Origin: Cephalopachus bancanus
Lineage: Eukaryota > Chordata > Mammalia > Primates > Tarsiidae
NCBI GenBank assembly: GCA_027257055.1
Contig: JAPVLO010000055.1
Span: 8,827,501 to 8,891,500 of the forward strand
DNA: 64,000 nt
Direction: 5' to 3'
Made by a program: the position numbers and the translations under genes. Positions 1 to 10,860 of this stretch are shown piece by piece; within the stretch, counting starts at the first letter, position 1; each line of letters begins with the position of its first letter. The notes under the pieces were generated by a model. The model was not told the DNA's origin. It worked only from the letters and a program-made list of their open reading frames with translations, and ran no database searches.

Positions 1-105
1 TCCCATTTAATGGAAGTCCCATTTGACTTGGACCTTTCATTCCTTTTGCTTAATCCTTTCACCTTTGCATAATAACAGAAACTAATTGTGGAAGTACCTC
101 CTTCT

Positions 106-384
106 TATTTTTTGAATTGGGAGTCCCACTCTGTTGCCCAGGCTGGAGTACAGTGACAAGGTCATGACCACCGCAGCCTTGACATGCTGTGCTCAAGTAA
201 TCCTTCTGCCTCAGCCTTCCAAGCAGCTGGAATCACAGGCGTGTGCCACCATTCTCGGCTGATTTTTTGATTTGTTGTAGAGATGAAGTCTCGCCATGTT
301 GCTCAGGCTAGTCTCAAACCCCTGAGCTCTCGCCTCTGCCTCCCAAAGTGCTAGGATTACAGATGTGACACAAGGTGCCCAGCT
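106..384 (-). mobile_element. Alu SINE (older copy)
   Basis: This is a dimeric Alu read on the minus strand: a T-rich start (the A tail), then a CACTCTGTTGCCCAGGCTGGAG block, a middle A-rich linker and a terminal CCCAGC. Flanking direct repeats AAGTACCTCCTTCTT (92-106) and AAGTACCTCTCTTCTT (385-400) look like its TSD. It is more diverged than the copies at 30 and 51 kb. Confidence 0.93.
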
Positions 385-400
385 AAGTACCTCTCTTCTT

Positions 401-690
401 CTTTTTTTTTTGAGTTGGAGTCTCACTCTGTAGCCCAGACTGGAGTGTAGTGGCCGCTCCCGGCCACCGCAGCCTCGACCTGCTGGGGCTCCAGCGATCC
501 TTCCGCCTCAGCCTTCCAAGTAGCTGGAACTACGGGTGCGCACAATCACACCCAGCTAATTTTTTGATTTATTGTAGAGATGAGGTCTCACCAAGTTGCC
601 CAGGTGGGTCTTGAACCTGCGGGCTCAGGCAATCCACTCACCTCAGTCTCCCAAGGCGCAGGATTATAGGCTGAGCCACCAAGCCCAGTT
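401..690 (-). mobile_element. Alu SINE, inserted next to the first at the same target
   Basis: This is a full dimeric minus-strand Alu with the window's typical signature (GGCCGCTCCCGGCCACCGCAG; TTTTTTGATTTATTGTAGAG). Its TSD is GTACCTCTCTTCTT (387-400) and GTACTTCTCTTCTT (691-704), 13 of 14 identical. The left TSD overlaps the right TSD of the preceding Alu, so the second Alu landed in the duplicated target of the first. Confidence 0.95.
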
Positions 691-704
691 GTACTTCTCT
701 TCTT

Positions 705-1336
705 AATCACAGCTCTCTCCCCCCTCTAGGCACTAACTTCTCAAGGACAGGAGAGTATGCATGGTATAGACACCAGAGGGCAGGAATCCTAGGAGACATC
801 TTAAAATTTCTAGAATATAACTGAAAAAAACCCACATCTTATATTCTGTTCATTTTTCAATACTAAGACTTTGAATTCTACTTTCTTAGAAAGCATACAT
901 AACCAACACTTTGATCTTCTTGAACTCTTCTGGCCTAGCCTGTGTTTTGTTCATAGTTTATAATTCCTCTGATTGGTTTCTTCAAAGTTGTCTGCAAATT
1001 ACTTAAGAACAGAGATCAGGACTTTAAAATCTTTGTATTTATATATCGTATGTTAAGATATATGAGTAATTAATGATTGATTGCTAGTATTATGAAAGTA
1101 CTTGATCTGTATACAGTTCTGCAATGTTTATAAGTCACTTTCATATGCTTTCATATAATAAATCAGTGAGGTGAATACAGTAGAAATTAATATATTATTT
1201 TTTAGGTAACTTCCTAAAACCTAGTTTCATAGCAAAAAACGATGTACTTTAAATTAGCTATGTTATAAAACATGTCCTATATAAGTAAAAAATTCAGAAA
1301 ACATTTTTTCCCTAAATCATACCTGCCTTGGAGGCT
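705..1336. other. unique AT-rich stretch with one CTCF-like motif
   Basis: I recognise no repeat family and no convincing exon here. One site worth noting is the CTCF-like core near 767-785 (listed separately). Confidence 0.4.
767..785 (+). promoter_or_regulatory. possible CTCF core motif
   Basis: ACACCAGAGGGCAGG matches the well-known CTCF core CCASYAGRKGGCRS at nearly all informative positions. It lies in unique DNA about 65 bp past the tandem Alu pair. One motif match by eye is weak evidence for occupancy. Confidence 0.3.
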
Positions 1337-1388
1337 TCCTCCTCCTCCTCCTCCTCTTCCTTCTCCTCCTCCTCCTCCTCTTCTTCCT
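1337..1388 (+). repeat. (TCC)n/(TTC)n simple repeat
   Basis: An imperfect CCT/CTT pyrimidine microsatellite of about 52 bp. Confidence 0.95.
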
Positions 1389-1799
1389 ATTACTAGAGTA
1401 TTTTTAGTATAGCAAAATCTCTACTTTTTTTTACTTAAAAATTAACTTTTATTAATGTTCCACAAAATAGGTACTTTGGTATTTAAGAAAACAACCTTGG
1501 GGAGGGATGCTTAAAGGGACATAGTGAGTAATCAGCATAGACTAGGCCGTTCAGATTGTAAATGTGTTTCTTCAGTTTTCTCGCCTCCAGACATGCTATT
1601 TTAAAGTGAAAATATTCAAATAGTATGCAATTGTTTAATGTGGCAGAACTAATGTCATGAGAGAAAGTAAATGTAATACTCAGATTTCATTTTTTTAAAT
1701 CTATAAAATGGAATGTTAAGTGGTTCACATGAAAAGATCAGGAGTCATAAGATGCTAAAACTACTGGTAACATCTTGTGGATTTTTTTTTGCCTCTCCC

Positions 1800-2610
1800 C
1801 TTATATTCAGTTCATGGTTCATCAACTATTTCCTGAGACGCAGAAAGGTGAGAAAGAAGAGGAATGTGGTAGAGTCCCTGACCTGAAGTAGCTTGTACTT
1901 ATATTGAGCCCTATGAAATTTAACTATAGTCTCATGTGATGAGTGTGAGATCAGAAGTAAAAGCAGGTTGCATTTTGAGTCCAGGTAAAAGGCACTAACT
2001 TCTTTCTTCTCTCCCCAAAAAGAGAAGAAAAGGACATCTTATTTTAAGGTTAAAGGTAAAGAAGGGAGAAAACAACTTTCTAAGCAGAGGGAATAGCATT
2101 TGCAAATGAATAGCGGTGTGAAGGCTCTCAAGATATTAAGGCCGTCAAATCATTTGGTCTGATGAGAACAAGAAGGGCAAGAAGGCGAGTGACTAACAGA
2201 AGAAAGAGGCAGAAAAAGAACATAAATGATTGCACATAGAACACTACGCTGCAGACTTTATTCAAACACCATGTCATTTAGACATCACTATGACAATCGA
2301 GTTCCACTGAAAGATTTAAATTGTATTTTTAATTGTAAAAACCCACTCTGAAAGCCATAGGAAGGATACATTTTAAGGATGTGAGTGGTAGAGACAGAGC
2401 TATTACCAATATGCTTGTAGTAAAATAAGTCAAAAGTGTCAGCCTTAACTAAAGCAATGACATATGAGAAGACAGAGACAATCTTTTTTAAATGAAATAG
2501 AATCCATAGGATTTGGTGGTTAGTTCAATGTTTGTGAAGTTACTCTAAGGAAAGTTGAAGGGGAGCAAAAACGGTGAGGCTAAGATTTCTACTTAAGTAA
2601 CAGTAGTTGT
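1800..2610 (-). mobile_element. L2 LINE fossil (minus strand)
   Basis: The text follows the reverse complement of the L2 3' half: a GAGTCCCTGACCTGAAGTAG block (L2 'ccctgccctcatggagctt'), then AAGCAGAGGGAATAGCATTTG (L2 'aggcagagggaacagc'), then TTTATTC and TTTTAAGGA blocks. It is strongly diverged and probably continues after the interruption at about 3.5 kb. Confidence 0.6.
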
Positions 2611-2879
2611 TGGTGAAAGGGCAGACCGAGAGTGGGAAGCCATTTTTCATCTTGTTCTTAAACCCTGACACAATGATGAGAAAGTAGAAGCTATGCTTTT
2701 GGAGAAATGCACACTTTAGGTAAAATTAACTTTACCGACTTTTGTCTTTTCAGAAACAGACACCCAGGTATCAGAGGTATCTCATAGTGGCAATCAAACT
2801 TGCCTAGAGTAAAGGGAATTCACAAGGCCTAAGACATCATGCATTGGGCAAGGACTATAAAAGTCATGAAACTTGTAAT

Positions 2880-3455
2880 TACAAAAGTTATGACTGCTCA
2901 GAGGGAGAGCAGGTAGGGATTCCATCTTCCAGTAAATTGATCACTATCTAGGGGCAACCAAGCATCCCCCGAAGTTACCCACTGGGAATGCCTAGGAGAT
3001 AAAGGGAAGTGCACCCTCCATTAGGTCTAAGGAATGTCCTTTGGGAAGGTGCAGGAGAATTAGAATCTTTGTCATACCCTTCTCTAGGGGCTATGATGTG
3101 GACGAACATTAATGGGTCTCTGTGTCACAGGAGCTCCAAGACATCCACAGGTGTTCGATAAGGAAGTCACAGCAGTCATGGCAGTCACGTGCAACATCTA
3201 AGAAAAGGATTTAAGCCAAGACTTGGGGGCTACGTCGCCACACTGACCTAGAGTGTAGGTCCACTCCCTGTCCGTGGGAGGTGAATTTTTCTTAAATACA
3301 TCTTTTCTTCTCTCACCTCTGTGTGCTGCAATTCTTTGCATTTGCTCGGATCTCTGGGTTGCCAGCGCACACCTCCGGCTTGCCAGACCCAGCAGTGCTG
3401 CGTGCATGGCCTTGCCTCTCACCCTCACCCTGTCTGTCCATACCCTAACAGTCGG
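2880..3455 (+). mobile_element. LTR-like block (ERV class I-like)
   Basis: The order of signals resembles the U3-R-U5 of a mammalian endogenous retroviral LTR on the plus strand: a promoter-like stretch, CACTCCCTGTCCGTGGGAGG, a degenerate poly(A) region, a TCTTCTCTCACCTCTGTGTG pyrimidine block, and an end near CCCTAACA. No internal viral gene is present, so it would be a solo LTR. It splits an L2 that resumes at about 3500. Exact borders and family are not certain. Confidence 0.45.
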
Positions 3456-3499
3456 AACTTTTATTGTTGTAAGGAAACAGAAAGGAAAATAAAAGAATG

Positions 3500-3800
3500 A
3501 AGTTTTTTTTTGTTATGTTGAATTGTGAGCATCTGTGGAATCCAAATGGATATGTGGAGTAGGCAGTTAGATGCAAAATCTGAAGCTTTGTGGAGGGCTT
3601 TAGGTAATGCTAAATTTGAGAGTCATCAGCATATACATGGAAAGTTAAGTGTTGGTTTGGATTAGATTGCCCAGGAATAATGCATGCAATAGGAAAAGAA
3701 GAGGACAGAACCCAGTGGAAACCAACATTTAAAGAGTATACAAGAGAAGAGAAACTGACAGAGACTCAGCAGCAGTGGCCATGAGCATAGCCCATAGAAT
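3500..3800 (-). mobile_element. L2 LINE fossil (continuation, minus strand)
   Basis: L2 landmarks on the minus strand include GTGGAGTAGGCAGTTAGATG, GAGAGTCATCAGCATATACATG and GAAGAGGACAGAACCCAG. Their order continues the L2 at 1.8-2.6 kb, suggesting a single element split by the LTR-like block. Confidence 0.75.
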
Positions 3801-3899
3801 GCTGCTATGGAAATTTTCATCAACCCGACATCCACAGCTGCCCTTTGAGACACATCAGATTATTTTAAGGTGCCAATTAGATGATATTTATGCTCTGTT

Positions 3900-4210
3900 G
3901 AAAGATTTTAATGGCTCCCTGCTGTCCTCAAAATAAAGGCAGTTTCCTCTATCAGGTGACACAGAGGTACACTGTGGTTCGGAGCTACCTTCATTTTCAA
4001 CTTTTCTTATCTTTGGTATGTAGGGCATGCTCTTTGCCCTCTCACCCCAGTATCCCATATTTAGCCCATATCCACCATGTTCCCCATCAACTGTCAACTC
4101 TCATTAATTTTTCATGTCTCAGCCCAGACATCCTTTCCTCATGGAAATCTTTACAGAACTATCCAAGAATGGTTTTGTTCCATCCGTCTGCGCCCTCATG
4201 GATTTCACCA
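3900..4210 (+). mobile_element. L2 LINE fossil (plus strand)
   Basis: AATGGCTCCCTGCTGTCCTC followed by AAAATAAAGGCAG matches the L2 ORF2 3' region ('ggctccccattgcc...aggataaag'). A later TCAGCCCAGACATCCTTTCC block fits the downstream part. The orientation is opposite to the neighbouring L2. Confidence 0.55.
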
Positions 4211-4299
4211 GGAAGCAACATGTTACAAGTGAGTCTTATAAAGATGAATATGCAGGGAAATAAGGCACTGAGGACCAAGTGAACGGTTAGGAAATGGTA

Positions 4300-4620
4300 C
4301 TAATCCAGGCCAAGGGGTGATGTGGATCTGGACTAGAGCACTGTTTCAGTTAGGGTTGTTTGGTTGCGGGAAACTGACACTAACACTGGTTAACTTACGC
4401 AAAATGAGAATTGTAGGAAAGATGTTGATTAACTCATTAATTCTATGGAACAACCAGAGAAATAGGCTTGAAAATAGTGAGAAGTCAGAGATTGTCAGTC
4501 TCATGAGCTATAGGAATCTTCTCATCAAAGCACTCTACTGGATTGAAGTAACTACCACAGCTGTTGTTCTCCGTGCCACTTGCCTCAAATCTTAAACAAA
4601 GTGTAAGATGAAACCATGGG
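4300..4620. other. ancient repeat-like sequence, family not identified
   Basis: TTTCAGTTAGGGTTGTTTGG resembles a common mammalian medium-reiterated repeat start, but I could not place the family. It forms the target of the young L1 tip that follows. Confidence 0.3.
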
Positions 4621-4633
4621 ATTGGCTTATCTT

Positions 4634-4765
4634 TTCCTTTTTAAAATTTTTTATTTTAAAGATGTGGAGTACAATTTAAGGTTAGGTATATAAATGTTCA
4701 TTATGCAAGTACCCTAATTAATGAGGTGTGCCCCCCTTCCCACCCCCGGCAGATTCCCACTACTG
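4634..4765 (-). mobile_element. 5'-truncated L1 3' end (132 bp)
   Basis: This is only the extreme L1 3' UTR on the minus strand: T-rich tail, AAAGATGTGGAGTACAATT, TTCATTATGCAAGTACC, GAGGTGTGCCCCCC. It is flanked by a perfect 12-bp TSD TTGGCTTATCTT (4622-4633 and 4766-4777). The same 3' end recurs at 17.1, 18.1 and 43.5 kb. Confidence 0.9.
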
Positions 4766-4777
4766 TTGGCTTATCTT

Positions 4778-5515
4778 GGACCACATGTCTGATTCTTTTG
4801 GGAAAGGAAGACTTTTTTCAAAGCAGTGTCACCTGTGCACTGTTACATCCCATGAAGACAAGTACTTCCCTAAAGAAAATGATGAAATAAAGCTATTTTT
4901 AAAGGGAATGGAGGTTGTTTTCTAGGAGGGAAGCGTTTTTCAAAAGGAAATATCAAAACCTAGGAAGGTTGTTGTCAAAAGAAAATGGGCTACATGCTAA
5001 GGAAAAATGAGTCACTCTGCAGGGTAGAGAGGTAGAAAAGCGACTTTATTACAGCCATTAAGAAGGGAAAACTATCAGGTCCTTGTGATGATCTTACATG
5101 AGAATGCTGTCATGTTTAGAATGCAGTCTGCATTCCAGAAGAGAGGCATAGTCAAATTTTTCATTCAAGAGATTATACCCAAGGTCATTTAGTCACATTT
5201 TCAAATTTCAAATTTCACATTCCCTTTGCTCCAAATTTTGTTTGTTGTAAGAATCAGACATAAAGGATGATGTGCAGTGATCTTCTGGAGACAAGGAACT
5301 AGTTCAACCAGTCTGGGAACTTAAAGAGCAGGTGTACGCCTTGGTGCAGAAATATATCAGTGGAGTTAATAATGCCAAGTTTAACTTTAAAATTCATTTC
5401 TGAGGAAAGAGATGAGTAATCCCAAATTAGAATCTGTGAGATGATCTTAGGAAAATAGTTCAATGCCAGGAGTCACTGACATGCAGAAGTTGGATTTCTG
5501 ACCTAGGAATTCTGA
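4778..5515. other. unique sequence, nothing recognised
   Basis: AT-rich single-copy-looking DNA without long reading frames or recognisable repeats. Confidence 0.4.
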
Positions 5516-5519
5516 TGGG

Positions 5520-5615
5520 GCCGTGAATTAGTTATGTGACTTAGAATGAGTCTCTTAATTTTCTTAACTGCAAAGTGTTTTGATTAAATAAGATCCAAGG
5601 ACTCTTCTTGACTTT
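5520..5615 (+). mobile_element. MIR SINE fragment
   Basis: TATGTGACTTAGAATGAGTC, TCTTAATTTTCTTAACTGCA and GATTAAATAAGA follow the MIR core ('gtgaccttgggcaagtcacttaac...ctgtaaaatg...gattaaatga'). It is diverged. Confidence 0.45.
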
Positions 5616-5619
5616 GAAT

Positions 5620-7250
5620 AACATCATCCAAACACACACACATACACACATGTCAGATATTGGCCATTTTATTGCAAACTCTTCACTTCTCAAATTTTAG
5701 ACCCAAAATGTTCCTTTCGTATTGCCTGGCTATCAAGTGTAGATGGTAGAATTACCTGTCTCCAGAAAACTTGAGGTAGTCAAGCAAAACATTCAAGGTG
5801 ATTGAACTCAAATTTAGTTTCTTAACACACATTTAATGTACAGATAAAGTGTGTCAGACAATGACTTGTATGCTGGCTGAAAATATTTAACCTTATTCTA
5901 ATAAGGAAATGTCAAAGACAAATATGCACAAAGTTAATTTGAAAAATAATTTTGAATATCTGACACTAGGTAGAAAATACATGTTAGTAATAAATGACCT
6001 AATAGAGAGATAGAAAGTTGTAGAAAGATGCATCTGTATTGTAACCTTGAATCTGTTATTTCCTTTAAAGCTCTCTCCTTCAGAGCGACTTAGTCTCTCC
6101 AGCAAACACACTCAATGTTCAAGAAAACATTTATGATTACCTATGAACAGGGTAAATTATAGTGTGTATCTATTAAAGAAATAAATATTTGCCCCAAATT
6201 GTTTGGTTCCACATCCCAGGGATAAATGCTTTCTTTGAATTATATCATAAATTGTGCCCAAGCATTATTTAAGAAGTTAAACTGGCCTGCACTGAAATAT
6301 AGAATCATGTTACATGATTCAATTTATAGAGACAACTTGAAGAGAAACTTAAAGAAGCTACTCCCAGTCTCACCTGAGTACACAGCCCATCATATATGGC
6401 CACACTTGTCAGGGGAGAGTGGAAAATGTTAAAAGATGAAAAAGGTCAGATGTGTTAAATGATTGCAAATCAAAGCCAGGGAAATTGAAGCAAAGTTACA
6501 CTCTGAGGGTGGACAGGAACAGAAATGAAAATTAGAGAACACGTCTAAGAACGGGCCAGATTGCATTGCATGATGTGTCCTATGTGGACATATGGAGGAC
6601 TGTGTGAGTGCTGTCCATGGAACTGAAGTAGCCGAGGCTTGTTGCGTCGGCTGTTACCATGCGGTGTCTGGTTCAAATTAGACTAAAATAATGGAATCTA
6701 TGATAAAGTATCTTTACTTTTTTCTGTAAGGTCCCCCAAACTTGCTACACGTGGGTTGCAAAATTGACTCTTTACTTTCTAGAAATTAACACACAGAGAA
6801 AAAAAGAGCAGTTATAAAATTCACAGATCCATAAAAATAAATAAAGCAAAATGTTCTCTCTTTTCTATCCAAGAGAAGCAAATCTATATATAGTACTAAA
6901 ATCCTAAAGAGGACATCATGTAATAGAATGTTTAACATTTTCAACAACATTTGTAAGGTATATGTAATGTTGAGTTTTTAAAGTCCTGTTTTATATAATA
7001 TTCTTCTACAGTGTCTGTCCTTTCTGAAGGAGTTCTAATGCTGTGTAGCAGTCAGAATTTTTGTTTAAAACAGCACAGGAAAGGCTGTACTACCTGAGTT
7101 ATTTATGTGACTTCTGTCCAGAGTCTGAACTGCTTAAGATCTAGAAGAATGTCTAACGTTTCCTCATTAAATAGACATGCAGTTGTAACCTACTGACTCT
7201 GGTATAATGTAGATGTAAAGTTCTTTGGGATTATTTGATGTTTGGGTATA
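5620..7250. other. unique AT-rich stretch
   Basis: A short (CA)-rich patch lies at 5632-5651. The remainder shows no recognisable repeat family, exon or RNA gene. Confidence 0.4.
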
Positions 7251-7256
7251 CAAACA

Positions 7257-7291
<35 letters not shown>

Positions 7292-7318
7292 CGAGAGTGA
7301 GAGAGAGAGAGAGAGAGC
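7251..7318 (+). repeat. (CA)n-(GA)n compound microsatellite
   Basis: About 38 bp of CA dinucleotides pass directly into about 30 bp of GA dinucleotides. Confidence 0.97.
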
Positions 7319-7950
7319 TTTTTCGTAAATTATAAAACATTATTAATAGGGTAAGAGGGTCCTAATATTTATATTTTCAGATTTTAGTTCCTGATGACTT
7401 GAAATTGTCTTTCCTGTGTCACGGATCTGATGGCTAGAAGAGAATTATTTTATAACTGACTTTCCCCACGATGCATGTCCTCACACTTACCCACGGGAAA
7501 CTCAACTGCCACTTCCCACCCCCTCAGTCAGCTGTGCGCAATTCTCTTGCTGCCATCTCTCTCTGTCAGCTTGACGTCTTTCTATTCAATAGCATTTTTA
7601 GTATTGTCTGCAAACTTGGAAATAACACAGTGCACCCCTTCTTCAGGATTAATAAGTAAAATAAGAAATAAGAGTCGTCCTGACAAGTATTTTGTAAAAA
7701 TTAATTAATACTTAAACATCTTTAAAGAAACTTGTTTTTATTGTCATGGTGGATTTTTTTTAGAGTCTCATGATAATTGAGATGGAAATAATTTTAGATT
7801 TACATGTTTGTTAAAATACTTTCAAAGGAAAAATAAAATTATAGTGTGACAAAATATTGCATCTGAAGATATTTCAGGGGTCCTTTGGATGAACATTATC
7901 CTGTGAAATAATCCTTACCAAAATGTCCCAAGATTGAAAAGACTGCGTCA

Positions 7951-8158
7951 GAGACAGACAGAGAGAGAACAAAGAGAGACAGGAGACAGAGACAGAAATA
8001 AAAAAAGATACAGAGAAAGGTGAAGAGACTGAGAGACAGGGAAAGAGAGAGAAAGAAAGAGAGAAAGATGGAAGGACGGAGAGAGAGGAATAAAGAGAGA
8101 GAGGCAGAAACAGAGAGACACACAGAGAGAGTGCATGAGAGAGAGAGAGAGAGAGAGA
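7951..8158 (+). repeat. polypurine (GA)-rich tract
   Basis: About 208 bp of imperfect GAGA/GACA/GAAA units, ending in a purer (GA)9-10 run. Open frames on the minus strand here only encode low-complexity Ser/Leu and are artefacts. Confidence 0.95.
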
Positions 8159-8159
8159 T

Positions 8160-8785
8160 TTAAAAAACAAGGAGCCATCTTCAGTCTGCCTGCACTGAAG
8201 AAGGGCCAACTCTGGAGTCTGTTCGGGGCTGGAATGGAGCAGAGCAGAAGACGTGGGTTACAAAGACTCTGGAAGTCTCCTCCTTTTCCTGAGTCAGTTG
8301 CTATTCCCTGCAGGGGTTGAGAGTGTTCCCCAAGGGTCCCTGGGGACCCGCTGCAAATGGTAGAAGTCTACAAAGCCCTTCCTTACTTCACCTGTGCCTT
8401 GTTCAACCCTCTGAGAAGTGATGCAACAAAACAAAACAAAACACTTCCCCACCTAACCTCTGTCACCCATCTAATTATCTAATTCAGGGAATTGCAACTA
8501 AATCAACTATTTAACTGCAGTAGAGTGTTCCTAGAGAGGAAGTGCCTCACCATTGGGTACATCCACCCAGTTGACCCAAGGCATTTGGGGCATGGTAAGT
8601 ATCCAGGGCCCAGGATGGACTTAGACTCCCCTGTGTGGGTGGCCATGTCCATCTTGCATTACCTATATCTGGGAGGCTTCCCAAAATGCACGTGAAGGTG
8701 AATATTAAGGGTTAGTCAGCCAACAATAACAACAATTACTCCATTACAGTAAATATTTTTATTAATTCAGCTATTTACAAATAAC
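8160..8785. other. unique stretch, moderately GC-rich
   Basis: No repeat family is recognised apart from a short (AAAAC)n run at about 8425-8443. No convincing exon was found. Confidence 0.35.
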
Positions 8786-8790
8786 CAACG

Positions 8791-8966
8791 TTTTTTGTTT
8801 TGCTTTGTTTTGTTTCTTTGAGTTAGAGTCTCACTCTGTTGCCCAGACTGGAGTGCAGTGGCCACTCCTGGCCACTGCAGCCTCGACCTGCTGGGCTCAG
8901 GTGATCCTTCTGCCTTAGCCTTCCAAGTAGCCGGAACTACAGGTGCGCGCTACCACACCTGGTTAA
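8791..8966 (-). mobile_element. Alu right arm only (5'-truncated)
   Basis: The minus-strand sequence has the A tail and the whole right monomer (CACTCTGTTGCCCAGACTGG, CTCGACCTGCTGGGCTCAGG) but stops at the central linker. The left monomer with the pol III boxes is missing. Flanks AACCAACGTTTT (8783-8794) and AATCCAAAGTTTT (8965-8977) are a possible but imperfect TSD. Confidence 0.9.
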
Positions 8967-8977
8967 TCCAAAGTTTT

Positions 8978-9440
8978 AAGACTTAAATAAGTATTGAAAT
9001 TATACAGAAGGGCTGCTTCAGTTAAACCCTCTAGGGTTTAACAAGGAACCACAATGCAGCCAACTAACCAGTCTTTACATCTATGGTTTGTTTCTGTTCC
9101 AGGATTTAAAGATGGCGCTTCTATGTTCTCAATCTTCTGTCTCCCTATCAATCTAAAGCCAGCTGATAAGTATCTAACTGAGGTTGCATGTGTCTCCTTT
9201 ATTTAGGGATTGCTGGGAATGTATATATTTGTATCAGTTTGTTTTTTTATAGAGAGACAGAAGGTCCTTTGTCATTTTTTTTTCTCCTCCAAATCTTCCA
9301 TAGGCCTCTATGTGACCAACGTATTTCCAGCTTAGTATCCAGGAAGATTTTCTTAAGTATTTTAGTATGTGTTCCACATTTCATCAATTTGTACAGGGAA
9401 TGTCTTGAAAGAAATTGCTCTAATTTGTTGCATTTTAACA
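8978..9440. other. unique stretch
   Basis: No recognisable repeats or genes. Confidence 0.35.
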
Positions 9441-9560
9441 ATACTTCATAGTTTATGAAGTGCCATGAAAACTTTATCATATTTGATCGAAATATCATCT
9501 TTAAGGTCTATAGGGTATTGATACCATGACTATTTTATTAATTTAAAAAACCTATATTTC
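9440..9560 (-). mobile_element. MIR SINE fragment
   Basis: CATAGTTTATGAAGTGCC, a TTATCATATTTGAT block and AAGGTCTATAGGGTATTGAT follow the reverse MIR core ('gtttacaaagtgctttcacatacattatctcatttgatcc...gaggtaggtatta'). Confidence 0.5.
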
Positions 9561-10610
9561 AAAGTGCTCGATCTTCCCCCAAAGACAAGCTTTAGTTTTT
9601 CTAGTTAGGTCAGTTTGCTAGATGATCATTCTCAGTTTCTCTCAAAGTTTTAATGTGTCCTCGCTCTCTATCAAGTGAAACATTAACACCTTCAGAGTCA
9701 GAAAGGGGCTGTCCATGGCTTAGCAGGTCAAGGAATATTAACGAAGTGGGTTTTTTTCATTTTCCATCTCAGCTCCAGAGTAAGACGGTGGTAGTTCAGG
9801 TAGAAACTGACGAGGAACTGTCTTTTTCTTATGAAAGCAAAGTCTCAACAGAAAACGACTTGCTGTGTAGCCTCATGACTCCTAGCCAGCCATGCAAGCA
9901 TCTTGTCCATTCAGAATTATCCCTTTCTGGGTATAGTTCACATGCATTTTCCTGCCACCTTTGAGAAGCAGATACATTAGTGGGGACCACTGACCCTTCT
10001 GGGGCTTTATAAGTGTACCTTTGTTCATAGCACTGCTGCTAAATCCAGTTCTCTCGTACTTATTTAGGATGAGACAATGCAGCAGCCACCTCTCTGTCTT
10101 CCTGAACATTAGCTTAACATGCATTCTTCTCTGTTTTCCATTCTCAGGAGCTTTCTGGGCAGAGACTTTTAAACCTACTCTGGTCTCCCAGAAGCAAATC
10201 AAATACTGGCTGCTTTTGTGATCCCTTGGTTTCCTTTCAACCTGGAAACTCCTAAAGCACAGCTTTGCACAATGACTTTGTTATCAGATTCTTTTATACA
10301 CCTAATCTAAAGAACTCAGCGTATTTATCTGTAAAATGGGTTTAATGCTGTCTTCCTGACTTATTCCACAGTGTTTCTGTGCCATGTCTTGCTATATTTA
10401 AATTGATTGGTGGGAAGTGTTCCTTCTAAAACCACGCTCCTGGTGACCACGTACGGAAACCTACACATATATATTATCACATACCTTCATAGGATTTATT
10501 GCCATCCATATTTTGATCAATAAGAATTTGTTAAATTGGCAAGGGATAGGTGGGGGATAAAGTAAAAGTTGTCAGATGGCCCTGCTTGCACTCAAGATAC
10601 TTAGAGGGCA
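9560..10610. other. unique stretch
   Basis: Open frames of about 100 codons occur on both strands at 9653-9964 and 9882-10202. They overlap head to head and show no domain signature, so they are probably chance. Confidence 0.35.
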
Positions 10611-10860
10611 GTAATGGAGAGTTTGAACTCTTGGGTTCTGACCGCTACCTACTCACTGAGTGACTTTGGGCAAGATGCTTCATTTCTGCTGGCCTTCATT
10701 TCTGGATGGTTTCTGTGACCATTTGTGGAACGGTCATAGAAACCATCCCTAAATCACAGGGCCGTTAGTAGGATCCAGTGAGCTTGTTCACATGCACCAA
10801 TTTGAAGAGTGGCTGTGCATGATAAGTGCTATAGAAGTATTTCTTAACTAAATAGAAAAT
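10610..10860 (+). mobile_element. MIR SINE with a private hairpin
   Basis: GAACTCTTGGGTTCTGACC, GAGTGACTTTGGGCAAG, CACAGGGCCGTTAGTAGGAT and GATAAGTGCTATAGAAGTAT match MIR in order. In place of the usual 'ctgtaaaatggggataata' segment there is an inverted repeat (10704-10748; see findings). Confidence 0.75.

Noticed and set aside
7874..8209. Open frames of 75-111 codons on the minus strand
   Set aside because: They only translate the GA-rich simple repeat into Ser/Leu-rich low complexity.
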